Shown here one piece after another: positions 37,691-48,400 of a stretch of DNA of 64,000 nucleotides. A program made the translations under genes and the position numbers. The notes under the pieces were generated by a model. That model made no database searches. It was given only the letters and a program-made list of their open reading frames with translations, and had not been told where the DNA came from. The stretch is taken from NCBI GenBank assembly GCA_913055635.1, contig CAJXLK010000001.1:160626-224625 (forward strand). The letters run 5' to 3'. The number at the start of each line of letters is the position of its first letter. Position 1 is the stretch's first letter. This stretch comes from an uncultured Bacteroidota bacterium (GTDB lineage Bacteria; Bacteroidota; Bacteroidia; Bacteroidales; UBA12077).

Positions 37691-38671
37691 ATGAATTTCC
37701 GGTATTTATTGGCTTTTTTGCTGCTTTTTGCATCTTGTTCCACCACCCAGAAATCTTTCACACCCGGTCATACCGAAGAAAGTAAGGCCTATGTTCAACA
37801 ATATAAGGATTTGGCCGTTCGCGAAATGCAGCGAACCGGTATACCGGCCAGCATTACACTTGCCCAGGGCATACTGGAGTCCGATTATGGCCGCAGCCGG
37901 CTGGCCCGCCAGGCCAATAACCATTTTGGCATCAAATGCCATGATAGCTGGAGCGGGAAAAGGATCTACCATGACGACGACCGGCGGGATGAATGTTTCA
38001 GACAGTATTCAAGTGTTTATCAATCCTACCGCGATCATTCCCGCTTTTTAAAAGGTTCTCAGCGGTATGCGTTTTTATTCCGTTATGAGCGTACGGCATA
38101 CAAGAAATGGGCAAGGGGATTAAAGAAAGCCGGATATGCCACAAGCCCTACTTATGCTTCCCGCCTGATTGAGTTGATTGAACGTTATGGGTTGCACCGT
38201 TTCGATAAAAACCCACGGTTGGCCTCTGCTAATGCTGCTATGAATGTTTCCACCGGAAGGAGTTCGCTTGGCGATGTGGATAATTTTACCTTTTCCCCTG
38301 GCAAACATCGCATTAGAACGCGCAACCGCATTGATTATATAGTGGTTAAAGAAGGCGATACGTTCAAAAGCCTGAACAAAGAGCTGAACCTTATACCCGG
38401 AGAGTTGAAGAAATACAATGAATTGAGCGATACTGCCTCTTTATATCCCGGGCGGATATTGTACCTTCAGCCAAAGCGAAATAAGGCTGCCAGGGGCTTT
38501 GAAACTCATAAGGTGAAAAAGGGCGATACCATGTATTCCATTTCTCAAAAATATGGCATAGAGCTCGAAGAGCTTTATGAACGCAACCGGATGGACCCCT
38601 CGGAGGAACCCCAACGCGGCGATAAAATTTGGTTGCGGGGGAAAAAACCCCGGGAAAAGGCCTCCCAATAA
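37691..38671 (+). CDS. Glucosaminidase-domain peptidoglycan hydrolase lipoprotein with LysM repeats
   Basis: Lipobox LLFASC, TLAQGILESDYGRSRLARQANNHFGIKC, C-terminal HKVKKGDTMYSISQKYGIELEELYERN LysM. Confidence 0.92.
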   Translation: MNFRYLLAFLLLFASCSTTQKSFTPGHTEESKAYVQQYKDLAVREMQRTGIPASITLAQGILESDYGRSRLARQANNHFGIKCHDSWSGKRIYHDDDRRDECFRQYSSVYQSYRDHSRFLKGSQRYAFLFRYERTAYKKWARGLKKAGYATSPTYASRLIELIERYGLHRFDKNPRLASANAAMNVSTGRSSLGDVDNFTFSPGKHRIRTRNRIDYIVVKEGDTFKSLNKELNLIPGELKKYNELSDTASLYPGRILYLQPKRNKAARGFETHKVKKGDTMYSISQKYGIELEELYERNRMDPSEEPQRGDKIWLRGKKPREKASQ

Positions 38672-38864
38672 ACCTATTTACCAGTTATTACCCGCACAGC
38701 CGCCTTTGACAGGATGTGATCATTGTTATAGATTGTTTTCCCTGTCCTCTCTGGGATTAATCGTTCTACCAACCTTCTTTAGCAGGATCTGATTGCTGGT
38801 AGCCCGTTTTTTGCAGAACCATTCATTGATGCCACCAGCGGGGGGAGGCAGTCTGCCGCCATTT

Positions 38865-39833
38865 TTACTGGCAGTGGTAGGCTGTGATCTCGCGGAAGCC
38901 TTTCAGGAATTCTTCCGTCGCCATTTTCTTCTTTCCTGCCTGCTGTATCTCTTTGAGGTGAATGAACCCGTCCCAGGCAGCTACCTTCAAATAGCTTTTA
39001 TGATCGCTGTGCAGGCTTCCAGCCGGGTAATCGTGGGTTTTATATTCGGGCAGGCCATGGTAAACCTTCAGTGGGAAGGTCTCCGAGTTAGACAATCGGG
39101 TCCAGGCAGCCGGGTAGGGGCTTAGCCCACGAATAAAATTGTAAATGACCTGTGTGGATTGATTCCAGTTAATTTGACAATCGGCTTTATGGATTTTAGG
39201 GGCTTTTTTGGGCGGGGCATGGGAAGCGGCCAGCTCATTTTGATCGATGGCTTGATAATTGCCTGTTCGAATGGCTTCCACGGTTTCCACGACCAGTTCG
39301 CCCCCCAGTTCCATCAGCCTGTCGTGCAGGCTACCGGCGCTGTCATGGGGTTCAATGGGGGTTTTTTTCCATTTAATGACCTTCCCGGTATCGACTTTGG
39401 GATCGAGGAAGAAGGTGGTTACCCCGGTCTGGCTTTCTCCCTGCATGATGGCATGGTTGATGGGGGCTGCCCCACGGTAATCTGGCAGCAGCGATGCATG
39501 CAGGTTGAAGGTGCCGTAATGGGGAATGGTAAATATGCGCGGGGGGAGGATCTTAAAAGCCACCACCACCTGGAGCGATGGGTTGAGTTCCTCCAGTTCA
39601 CGGGCAAAAGAGGGGTCGTCAAGGTGATTGGGTTGTAGAAGCCGCAACCCCCGCTGGCGGGCAAATGCCTTTACGGGCGATTCCTTTAATTTTTGTCCCC
39701 GGCCGGCCGGCTTGTCCGGATTGGTGACAACCCCCACTACATTATAGCCCTGTTCAATCAACTGTCTTAGGCTCTCCACGGCAAAATCCGGTGTGCCCAT
39801 GAATATGATGCGGAATGATTCGTCGGATATCAT
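38865..39833 (-). CDS. fmt: Methionyl-tRNA formyltransferase
   Basis: RIIFMGTPDFAVESLRQL, VVTNPDKPAGRGQKL, NLHASLLPDYRGAAPINHAIMQGE. Confidence 0.94.
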   Translation of the reverse strand: MISDESFRIIFMGTPDFAVESLRQLIEQGYNVVGVVTNPDKPAGRGQKLKESPVKAFARQRGLRLLQPNHLDDPSFARELEELNPSLQVVVAFKILPPRIFTIPHYGTFNLHASLLPDYRGAAPINHAIMQGESQTGVTTFFLDPKVDTGKVIKWKKTPIEPHDSAGSLHDRLMELGGELVVETVEAIRTGNYQAIDQNELAASHAPPKKAPKIHKADCQINWNQSTQVIYNFIRGLSPYPAAWTRLSNSETFPLKVYHGLPEYKTHDYPAGSLHSDHKSYLKVAAWDGFIHLKEIQQAGKKKMATEEFLKGFREITAYHCQ

Positions 39834-40072
39834 AAAAGCAGGATTTGATGTACCCGGCAAAATTAGCCAATAAAATTCAAATTGTTAATTTTACAGGTTT
39901 GATATCAGGGGGGCAACCATATGGGTTTGAATGGAAACAGGGACTTTGTCCGTTTTCTGGACTGGTTGTTGGCCATCAAAGCAATAGTTGCCTGACCTTG
40001 GACAGATATTATATAATACCTCTGTTGGTTGGTCGACAGGCACAATGTCGACACCTATGAGGCTCGAGCAGT

Positions 40073-40936
40073 ATGATGAAAAGATTCAGCATAAACCCAT
40101 TCGGTATGAAACGATTTAACTGGACCATTTTTATAAGTTTTAACCTGTTTTTCACTTTTTTACTGATGGCCTTATCCGGCATCATTCTCTATTTTAAGCC
40201 TGAAGGAACCATAGCCCGGTGGCTGGACTGGGATATTCTTTGGCTTGATAAGTCAGGCTGGGAATCATTACACACGGTTTTTTCTTTTTTATTCATGGCT
40301 TTTGCGCTCTTCCATATATTAAAGATTCATTTATTTAATCTGCGGGTTTATTTTTTAAAGTTCAGGTCCCGCGACAAAGCCCGTGAGTTATATTTATCCT
40401 TGATGATCACCGTCTTATTTACTGTGGGGACGGTGATGATGCTGCCCCCGTTTCACTCGATTTATCAGGGCGGCAATCATCTTTCAGCGCTGTGGAAGAA
40501 CCGGGTAGAAGTGGCCGATCAGGGGGTATCCCCGCGGATATCCCTGGAAAAAGCGGCAGCTGGAATGGGGATGAATGGTGAAGCACTGGCAGGCTGGATT
40601 GACCGGCAGGAGGATCTGGAGGATCTCTCGCCGGAGGCTTCGCTTATGGCCAATGCCAGGGGCAATGATGTGACCCCCTATGGGCTTTATCAGCGGTTGA
40701 AGCGGGAGGCCGTCGGCAGGGATCGTAGTCAACGCCTCTATGGGTCTATTACCCTGGAAGAGCTGGGCCTGATTTTGGAGGTGCCTTCCTCCCGGATACA
40801 GGCTTTTTTACGCCACCAATATGATTTGCACGAGGTGGCCCCCAGCTCCGATCTCCTGGAGCTTTCCAGAAGAGCCGATCAAAAGCCCGCGGAATTGAAA
40901 AAAGCTATTGTGGAAGGCTTGAGCGGCAGATCCTGA
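40073..40936 (+). CDS. DUF4405-type membrane protein with C-terminal helical repeats
   Basis: Hydrophobic TM segments with conserved His, then repeated 'SLEKAAAGMGMNGEALAGWI'/'TLEELGLILEVPSSRIQAFL' units. Confidence 0.7.
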   Translation: MMKRFSINPFGMKRFNWTIFISFNLFFTFLLMALSGIILYFKPEGTIARWLDWDILWLDKSGWESLHTVFSFLFMAFALFHILKIHLFNLRVYFLKFRSRDKARELYLSLMITVLFTVGTVMMLPPFHSIYQGGNHLSALWKNRVEVADQGVSPRISLEKAAAGMGMNGEALAGWIDRQEDLEDLSPEASLMANARGNDVTPYGLYQRLKREAVGRDRSQRLYGSITLEELGLILEVPSSRIQAFLRHQYDLHEVAPSSDLLELSRRADQKPAELKKAIVEGLSGRS

Positions 40937-40971
40937 CCCCAACAACGCAAAAAGCCAGTTTTTATCTGCCT

Positions 40972-41006
40972 GCGGGTCCACCCTTTTTCGGAGGGGTGCC
41001 CGCTTT
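40972..41006 (+). terminator. Putative terminator
   Basis: gcgggtccaccc...ggaggggtgcccgctttt hairpin downstream of 40073..40936. Confidence 0.5.
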
Positions 41007-41042
41007 TAACCGTCTGAGGGTTTACCCTTTTTCTGTTGAGTC

Positions 41043-42365
41043 TCAGCTATTGTCGTGGGAAGAACGGGAAGAAGGGTTGAGGGATTCTTCTTCCTCCTTT
41101 TGGCGCCGCATCTTTTCAATGTCTTCTTTGGGGTTCACCAGTTCAAGGCTATGGCCCATCTTGAGTTTTTTGGTTTCCAGGTAGAACCGATTGTGCTTGT
41201 TGGGGGTGACTTCCAGGGGGATGTTTTCGACGACTTCCAGACCATAGCCTTCCAGGCCCTTTCTTTTGACCGGGTTGTTGGTCAGCAACCTGATTTTACC
41301 CAGGCCCAGCTCGCTAAGGATGTTGGCGCCTACGCCATAATCCCTTTCATCTTCTTCAAAACCCAGGTCCAGGTTGGCCTCAACCGTGTCCCTTCCCTGT
41401 TCCTGCAGTTTGTAGGCCTTTATTTTGTTGAAAAGCCCAATCCCGCGACCTTCCTGATTCATGTACACCAATACGCCCCGTCCTTCCTGATCAATCATTG
41501 TCATGGCTTTATGCAGCTGGGGACCACAGTCACAACGTTTGGAACCAAAGATATCGCCGGTCACACAGGATGAATGAACCCGCACCAGCACCGGGTCATC
41601 CTTGGTCCATGTGCCCTTAACCAGGGCAATATGCTCCACCCCATTGGATTTCTGTTTGAAGGGGATCAGTTCAAAGTCACCGTATTCGGTGGGCAGCTTC
41701 ACCCTTACCCCGCGTTCAATGAGGCTCTCCTGTCGTATGCGGTAAGCAATCAGATCTTCGATGGAAACGATCTTGAGGTCGAATTGATCGGCAATTTCAA
41801 AAAGCTCCGGCAAGCGGGCCATGCTTCCATCATCATTCATGATCTCGACCAGGGCGCCCCCGGGCCTTAATCCGGCCAGGCGGGTGAAGTCGACCACCGC
41901 TTCGGTATGGCCGGCCCTTCTTAATACCCCTTTTTGCTTGGCTTTTAGCGGGAAAACATGGCCGGGACGACCCAAATCTTCCGGGGCCGTATCCGGATCA
42001 ACCAACGATTTGATGGTCTTGGCCCGATCTGAGGCGGAGATGCCGGTGGTACACCCATGCCCGATCAAGTCAACCGAGACAGTGAAGGGGGTCTCATGCA
42101 GGGAAGTATTCTTGCCCACCATCAGCTCCAAATCCAATTCTTCACATCGGGATTCAGGTAATGGCGCACATATCAGCCCCCTTCCATATTTGGCCATGAA
42201 GTTGACAATCTCAGGGGTGATCTTTTCTCCGGCTACGATGAAATCTCCTTCATTTTCCCGGTCTTCATCGTCTACCACAATCACTACCTGCCCGGCTTGG
42301 ATGTCTTCAATGGCTTCTTCTATGCTGTTGAGTTGATGCTCGAGTTGTTGCCGCTGATTCGCCAT
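41043..42365 (-). CDS. ribBA: Bifunctional 3,4-dihydroxy-2-butanone-4-phosphate synthase / GTP cyclohydrolase II
   Basis: [63 protein letters not shown]. Confidence 0.95.
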   Translation of the reverse strand: MANQRQQLEHQLNSIEEAIEDIQAGQVVIVVDDEDRENEGDFIVAGEKITPEIVNFMAKYGRGLICAPLPESRCEELDLELMVGKNTSLHETPFTVSVDLIGHGCTTGISASDRAKTIKSLVDPDTAPEDLGRPGHVFPLKAKQKGVLRRAGHTEAVVDFTRLAGLRPGGALVEIMNDDGSMARLPELFEIADQFDLKIVSIEDLIAYRIRQESLIERGVRVKLPTEYGDFELIPFKQKSNGVEHIALVKGTWTKDDPVLVRVHSSCVTGDIFGSKRCDCGPQLHKAMTMIDQEGRGVLVYMNQEGRGIGLFNKIKAYKLQEQGRDTVEANLDLGFEEDERDYGVGANILSELGLGKIRLLTNNPVKRKGLEGYGLEVVENIPLEVTPNKHNRFYLETKKLKMGHSLELVNPKEDIEKMRRQKEEEESLNPSSRSSHDNS

Positions 42366-42487
42366 AAAGCACGAAGTATAATGGAATATTTCTATTTCTG
42401 TTATGTTGCAAAAGTATATAAACTGACAAAAATAGCCTAATGAATGTTTATAAACTGATTAAATTGCCCCACGAATGGTTTTCTAAA

Positions 42488-44473
42488 TTATGATTGCTCA
42501 TTTTTACCGGCGGTGCCTTTTTTTGGGCCGATCCGCCCCAGGAGTTTCCTGATAAATTTCAGGTAGGTTTCCGGGCTCAGGATCACTGAGTCATTGGTTG
42601 CTTTGTAGGTCAAAAAGATGCCGATGGGCAGAAAGATAAGCGAAGACAGCCACATGCCCAGGTAGGCCGGGAGAATGCCTTTTTCGACAAAATTTTCGCC
42701 GGTGATCGATAGGATATAATATATGATGAACATCACCACCGAGATAACCAAGGGGGTGCCCAGGCCTCCCTTTCGGATGATCGAACCCAGGGGGGCTCCG
42801 ATAAAGAAAAAGATAAGACAGGCAAAAGCGAGGGTGAATTTTTTGTGCCAGTGGATCTGGTGTTTGTAGATGTTTTTTTCCCGGTTTTCAAAGATTCGCC
42901 GTGAATTGGAGATGGATTTGTTGTTGCGCCGGGCATTGTCCAGGGCATTTCGTAATATGGCCAGTTTGGCATCGGCCGGGAGGGTATCATACAGTCTTTT
43001 CATATTAAACTGTTCAGGTTGGCCAACTGTTGAATCACGGTGGTATGCTGGGGTGTCTTTCCGATGTTTGAGGGTACCGCTCGGATGTTTGAGGAGGATT
43101 CTGGGGCTTAGGAAGGAATCTTTTGGGTATTCGAGCGGGATATTTGGTTTTTCGGGGCCACCGGATCCATAAGGCCAGAGAGAATATGTGGCCATTGTCT
43201 GGGGGTTGACCCGGCCGGGATAATCGCCCTGGATGGTTGGGTTTGCGGAATCTATCATGAGGGGAGCGGGCAGCTCGGTATAAACCCCTTTACCACGGGC
43301 CTTTTGTTGTTTAACACTGCCGGCCCGGCCTTTTAGGGTGTTTCCCTCCCGGTTAGCCGCCCCCTGGTTAGGCACCCCGCTCGCTTTGGGTGCTTTGTTC
43401 GGGGATTCCAGGTTCCCGGATGTGTTTTTGTCTGAATCAGACTGCCGGGAACTTGGGGACTTCGATGTCGGATGGCCCGATTGCCGCTCTGCGGATGGGG
43501 TGTTTCCCTGGGAGGGCTTATTTTTTGCCCCCTGGTTTGGCGAATCCGGCCGACCCCCGCGACGCTGGCTCAGAGAAAAGTTCTTCTCAAGCTTGTCGGC
43601 CAGCTCATTGGCTTTGGCATCGTACACTTTCCGCAGGGAATCGACGTTGTGTTGGAGCTGATTGATCTTCAGCATCTGATAATTGTCCTTGAAGAGTTGT
43701 TCATCGGTTCGGGTGAAATTGAAACCCGACAGGTCCAGCAACAAGGTTTCCTTATCGAATTTTCTGACCTGGTGGGGATATTGTTTGGGCTCGTTCCGCG
43801 AACGCTTGTCGCTTTCTTCCATCTCTTTGTATGTTTGCCCGTTATAGAGTTCCACCAGCAAACGGGTCTCATCATTGGTCATCCGGATGTAACCCGAATC
43901 GGCCATGGTCACTTCAGCATTGCCCTTCTCCTTGCTATGTTGGTAGATCATGATTTCTTCCAACAGGTTGGTTTGATGGTTCTTTTTGCCTACTTTGATG
44001 CTGTAACCTTCAATATCATTGTAAAAAATTCCTTCCCGGATTTGGAATTCCTGCCTTTGCCGTTTGATGTCGTATAGCAAAGACCCTGCTTTCAGGTTGG
44101 CATAGGGAATGACATGGTTGGAATAGAAAAAGGCGGCGATGCTCAACATGGAAATTACAATGATCAAAGGCCGCATGAACTGCTGGAGAGATATACCGGA
44201 GGATTTTATGGCAGTGAGTTCGAGGTTTTCCCCCAGATTGCCAAAGGTCATGATGGAAGACAGCAATACCGCAAGAGGCAGGGCCAGGGGAACCAGGGTG
44301 GCGGAAGCATAGATCAACAACTCCAGGATAATGTCGAAATCCAACCCTTTGCCTACCAAATCGTCAATGCGTTTCCAGAGAAACTGCATGATCAATATGA
44401 ACAGGGCAACAAAAAAAGTAGCAACAAGGGGTTTGGAAAATTCCTTGAGCAATAATTTATGTAGTCGTTTCAA
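42488..44473 (-). CDS. LptF/LptG-family permease with large low-complexity insert
   Basis: KPLVATFFVALFILIMQFLWKRIDDLVGKGL N-terminal and FFFIGAPLGSIIRKGGLGTPLVISVVMFIIYYIL C-terminal TM motifs. Confidence 0.88.
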   Translation of the reverse strand: MKRLHKLLLKEFSKPLVATFFVALFILIMQFLWKRIDDLVGKGLDFDIILELLIYASATLVPLALPLAVLLSSIMTFGNLGENLELTAIKSSGISLQQFMRPLIIVISMLSIAAFFYSNHVIPYANLKAGSLLYDIKRQRQEFQIREGIFYNDIEGYSIKVGKKNHQTNLLEEIMIYQHSKEKGNAEVTMADSGYIRMTNDETRLLVELYNGQTYKEMEESDKRSRNEPKQYPHQVRKFDKETLLLDLSGFNFTRTDEQLFKDNYQMLKINQLQHNVDSLRKVYDAKANELADKLEKNFSLSQRRGGRPDSPNQGAKNKPSQGNTPSAERQSGHPTSKSPSSRQSDSDKNTSGNLESPNKAPKASGVPNQGAANREGNTLKGRAGSVKQQKARGKGVYTELPAPLMIDSANPTIQGDYPGRVNPQTMATYSLWPYGSGGPEKPNIPLEYPKDSFLSPRILLKHPSGTLKHRKDTPAYHRDSTVGQPEQFNMKRLYDTLPADAKLAILRNALDNARRNNKSISNSRRIFENREKNIYKHQIHWHKKFTLAFACLIFFFIGAPLGSIIRKGGLGTPLVISVVMFIIYYILSITGENFVEKGILPAYLGMWLSSLIFLPIGIFLTYKATNDSVILSPETYLKFIRKLLGRIGPKKGTAGKNEQS

Positions 44474-44608
44474 TCGCTTCTCCTATCATTTATTCCTCTA
44501 AAAACGCACACAAAAATAAGTTATTTTTAAGGGATCCGGCAAGGGAAGGGGGAAAAATCAATACCCCCCGGGGCCAGCTTCACCTTGGATATGCGGGTGT
44601 CTCAAACA

Positions 44609-44989
44609 TCAGGAAACCCCCAGGGCCAGCTTCAGGTTGGATATCTGGGTGTCCCAGAGTTCGATGGCATCATCTTTTTCCTCACTATGGACAAAATCTG
44701 TGATGATCAGGGCCACATCCCCGGTAAGTTCATCTTTGGCAATCTTAAATTCAAAAAAACTCTGGTTGTCTGGCTCATCAATCCATTGAAACCGGATATA
44801 CTGATTCTTCTTCCGATTCAGTAATCTGGCCTGTTGCTCGGATTCGGTCCATTTAAACTTGAATACATCATCTTCTACATAGATGTCGTCGGCAAACCAT
44901 TCTGCCAGTCCTCCGGGCGTACTTAATCGGGAAAATAAAATACCGGGTGATACATTTACCGAATATTCGAGTTCTAATTTTTCTTTCAT
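44609..44989 (-). CDS. START-like/SRPBCC domain protein
   Basis: LFSRLSTPGGLAEWFADDIYVEDDVFKFKWTESEQQARL resembles AHSA1/START-like proteins of Bacteroidota. Confidence 0.8.
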   Translation of the reverse strand: MKEKLELEYSVNVSPGILFSRLSTPGGLAEWFADDIYVEDDVFKFKWTESEQQARLLNRKKNQYIRFQWIDEPDNQSFFEFKIAKDELTGDVALIITDFVHSEEKDDAIELWDTQISNLKLALGVS

Positions 44990-45202
44990 GCTTTGGCCTG
45001 AGGTTTATGAATTGTCTTTCAGAAAAAAATAGTTATTAAACATGGCGTTCAAAATGATCGACCTTTTTCTTTTGGCAGTGGGGGATGTTTTTATAGTTTC
45101 CTCATATTGGGATCATAATAGAGGCTCTGTATTCCGTTTGGTTCACCGCTCATGCAATTTATAAAAATCCATTAAAATTTTATAATTATTTCTATAAAAT
45201 AT

Positions 45203-45210
45203 TATATTTG
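45203..45210 (+). promoter_or_regulatory. -7 element (TATATTTG) of tRNA-Met promoter
   Basis: TAnnTTTG match 15 bp before the tRNA; no clear -33 TTTG. Confidence 0.45.
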
Positions 45211-45225
45211 CACACCTGAAACAAC

Positions 45226-45299
45226 GGCGAGATAGCTCAGGTGGTTAGAGCGCAGCATTCATAATGCTGAGGTCGTGAGTTCGATCCTCACTCTCGCTA
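45226..45299 (+). tRNA. tRNA-Met (anticodon CAT)
   Basis: ggcgagatagctcaggtggttagagcgcagcattcataatgctgaggtcgtgagttcgatcctcactctcgcta: cloverleaf with loop TTCATAA. Confidence 0.93.
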
Positions 45300-45300
45300 C

Positions 45301-45338
45301 GTAAAAAAACCCGCTGGCTCACCGGCGGGTTTTTTTAG
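45301..45338 (+). terminator. Rho-independent terminator of tRNA-Met
   Basis: aaaacccgctggctcaccggcgggttttttt. Confidence 0.8.
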
Positions 45339-45422
45339 CTTACCACTTCCCATCAATGGAGTTACCGGCGATTGGTTAAAGTCTCTCAAGATAGTTTTTT
45401 AGATTTCCACTTCCCATCGGTG

Positions 45423-48400
45423 TTATTTTTCTGAATCAAGGGTTTTATTGACCTTTTTCATGTGCCTGCGGAATTTACTGAAACTGCTTTTGGTAGAGAG
45501 GATGTACTGATAAACTGTATTCATCAGGCCTTCGTTGATGTTGCGTTTACGTTTGGGGACTTCTTTAATGGCATGAATGAATTTTTGATTGGAGGAAGTG
45601 GTACGCATCATGCCGCGGAAGTAATAGAAGAAGTAGTGGGTATTTTCGTCGGGGGTGAGGTAAATGTAGAGTTTATCACCAAATTTTTGCTTCACGATTT
45701 CGATAAATCCGTCCATTTTTTTGTGGACAGGTTGGCCGTTGATCAGGGCGAGTTTGATGTTATCGCGGGCGATGAAGGAATTGGTTTCGGTGTTCCATCT
45801 AAAGCGGAGGTTAGAGAACAGCAGGGTTTGCCTCAGGGGTTCGGGTATGGGTTTGTCGGCAGCGGCCAGGGAGTCGTGGGCGGTGGTGGTTTTGAAATAT
45901 TGATTGGCAGCTTGATGACCGGCTATTCGGTAGAGGTTTTCCCGGTAGGTTTCGGATTGGGGTTGATAGGAAGGCAGGTTGCTGCGGTTGTTCAGGTCGC
46001 GGGCCATGGAATCGAGGGCGCCGGAGCTGAAGAGGAAGTCAACGGGCATGGTCACATTCATAGACACCTTATTTTTGGCCAAATCGTGTTTCAGGTTTCC
46101 GGTAGGCTGAATGGTAAGTTTTCCGTAATCCACCCCGGGGTTCATTTTTCCCTGGGCCAGGTATGAACAGCTTTTTCTTTGCAGGCGGATCAGGGGGCTC
46201 AGGCTGTCGTTGCCGTTCAGGCGGGCCCGTGGGGCTATTTCGTAGGCTTGTTGGTTGGGATTAAAATCGACCCGGCCGTGGGCCCCGATGATTTGGTCGT
46301 CGCTGGGATCCTTACGTGGGGTCAGGAACGAGGAATAGACATGGGTGGAGTCAATGGTCAGGTAGCTGCCGGTGAAGAGTTTGTTGCCTTTGGGGTCGTT
46401 ATTTTTTCGGGCCACCGGGATGGTTACATTGGCCGGGTTAATGACCGATTCAAACTGAACATACCGGGGGCTGATGGGCGAACATTGATGGCGTATCCGC
46501 GCATTGCCTGAAAAATGCAGCAGCCTGCGGGTGGCATTCAGGTGGACTTCCCCGGCATATCTGAAATAAGGACTTAGCTGGAAACTGTCTTTGCGGGCGA
46601 TCTGGCCCTGAGCAGTGGTATGGAGGGAATCATTGACCCCTATTTGGCTGAAATGGACGATTTGTTCGGGTTGTTGGGGTGATTTGTAGCGATAGTTGCC
46701 GCTTCCCTGGTAATCATAGCGGCTGTTGACCTTGAGTTGAGCGTCAAATATTGTATGGCTCATTTGACTGGTATCTCCGGCAATCAGTTCGGCATTGCGC
46801 AGGGTGTCCATCCTGGCCTGTTTTCTGATTCGAAGGGTTTGCTGGTCGGGAAATATCCGGGCATCGGCCACGTTCATGTATTGCACTTCTTTGGTTATCA
46901 GCGATGTATCGGCAAGTCGGAAAATGGCTTTCGGCGAGGTGAACCGCAGGGAATCCTGGCCTTTATGGGTGGACAGGAACAGGGCTCCATCGTAGTCAGC
47001 TTCTTTGAGGCTGTCCAGAACGCCGCCGGTGGTGGTTTCGGGGGTTGATTCCATCTCCAGGCGGTCTTGCTCCATTTGCCATACGAAGGCATCCAGGTAA
47101 GCCTGGTAAAGGTTCTGGGGGAAGGCGGTCCGGGTAAAACGTCCTACGCTGCTGAAGCGGGCCGTCCCGTAGTTGTAATCCACATGCGCATTGAGGGTAT
47201 CGGCCCGGAAGGCCACGGCATTGCGGTTGAGCGTGCGGAGCCTGAAGTTGGCCGTGTCCGCATCAAAGGAGTGTGCTTCCCAGGCAAAATGGTCCGATTC
47301 AAGGGTGGCCTTTTTCATATCCATCATCCCCTTTCCAGTTAATCCGGTGGGCGATAGGTTAAGATAGCCTTCCATGTTTGATTTGCCCCCGTACATGGAG
47401 AATGGTTGAGCAGCCTGCCATATGTGCATGTTGTCGCGGTGCGGATACCATTTGATCCGGGATTTTTTCGTCTTGACCCGGGGATATTCAATGCCCGTTG
47501 TTTTTTGAGCAATATGGAAACCGTTGGTATGGACGCTGGTCGAATCGGGAAAAAACAATACGCTGTCGGTGCGGGCTTGTGCCGTGAGATAGTTCAGCCT
47601 GCCCTGGCCCCTTAACCCCTGATTGCTCATATCGATTTGGCGGTGGTAGGTACCCTTGCCTTCATATAAGGGCATGCCTTTGTCGCTGGTGGTCTTGGTG
47701 AAGCCCAGGGAATTGTCAGGGCGCAATTCCAAAGTATCTTCAAAGGGTGGAAAGATATCAGCCGAGTGAAAATTGCCGGCAAACTTCATGCTGGCTGGAT
47801 TAAAATTATCCAGACTGTCCATGGTGAAGGGGTAAAGCTCAAAGTAGAAGTTTTTGCGTTTGTAAGGGCCGTTGAACAGATGGTCGTAATAGACGTAGGA
47901 CTTTTCCTTTGCTTCAAAGTAGGGGTATTTGGGAAATTTCATCTTGCCCGATTTGTTGTTGGGGTGGTCAATATGCAAAATCCCCTTCAGGTCGCTTACG
48001 GTGTTTTCTACGTGGGCCAGGATTTTTTGGCCGAACTGGTTTTTTTCATCGGTTTGGTATTTCAGCTGCAGGGAATCGATTTGTTTCATATGGATGGTGA
48101 AGTCCCGGTAATCGAAGCTCAGGCTGTCGCCGAAAAAGGTGAACAGCCCGGCTTCGACCACCCCGTCGAAGGTAAAGTTGCGGTTTTTCTTCATGGTGAT
48201 GCCCTGATGGTCGGGATAAAGCACCACGTTTTGGGAATCACTGACAAAGGTTTTGCCCACCCCGTTGATGTGCATTTTCATGGATGAAAGGTTGAGTATG
48301 GCATTGTGTTCAGAAGCAGAGGTGGTCGAGGAGTTGATTCGAAGCACGTCGTAATCAATTTTTCCGATGCGCGATTGGATATAATCGAACAGCTTGTCGT

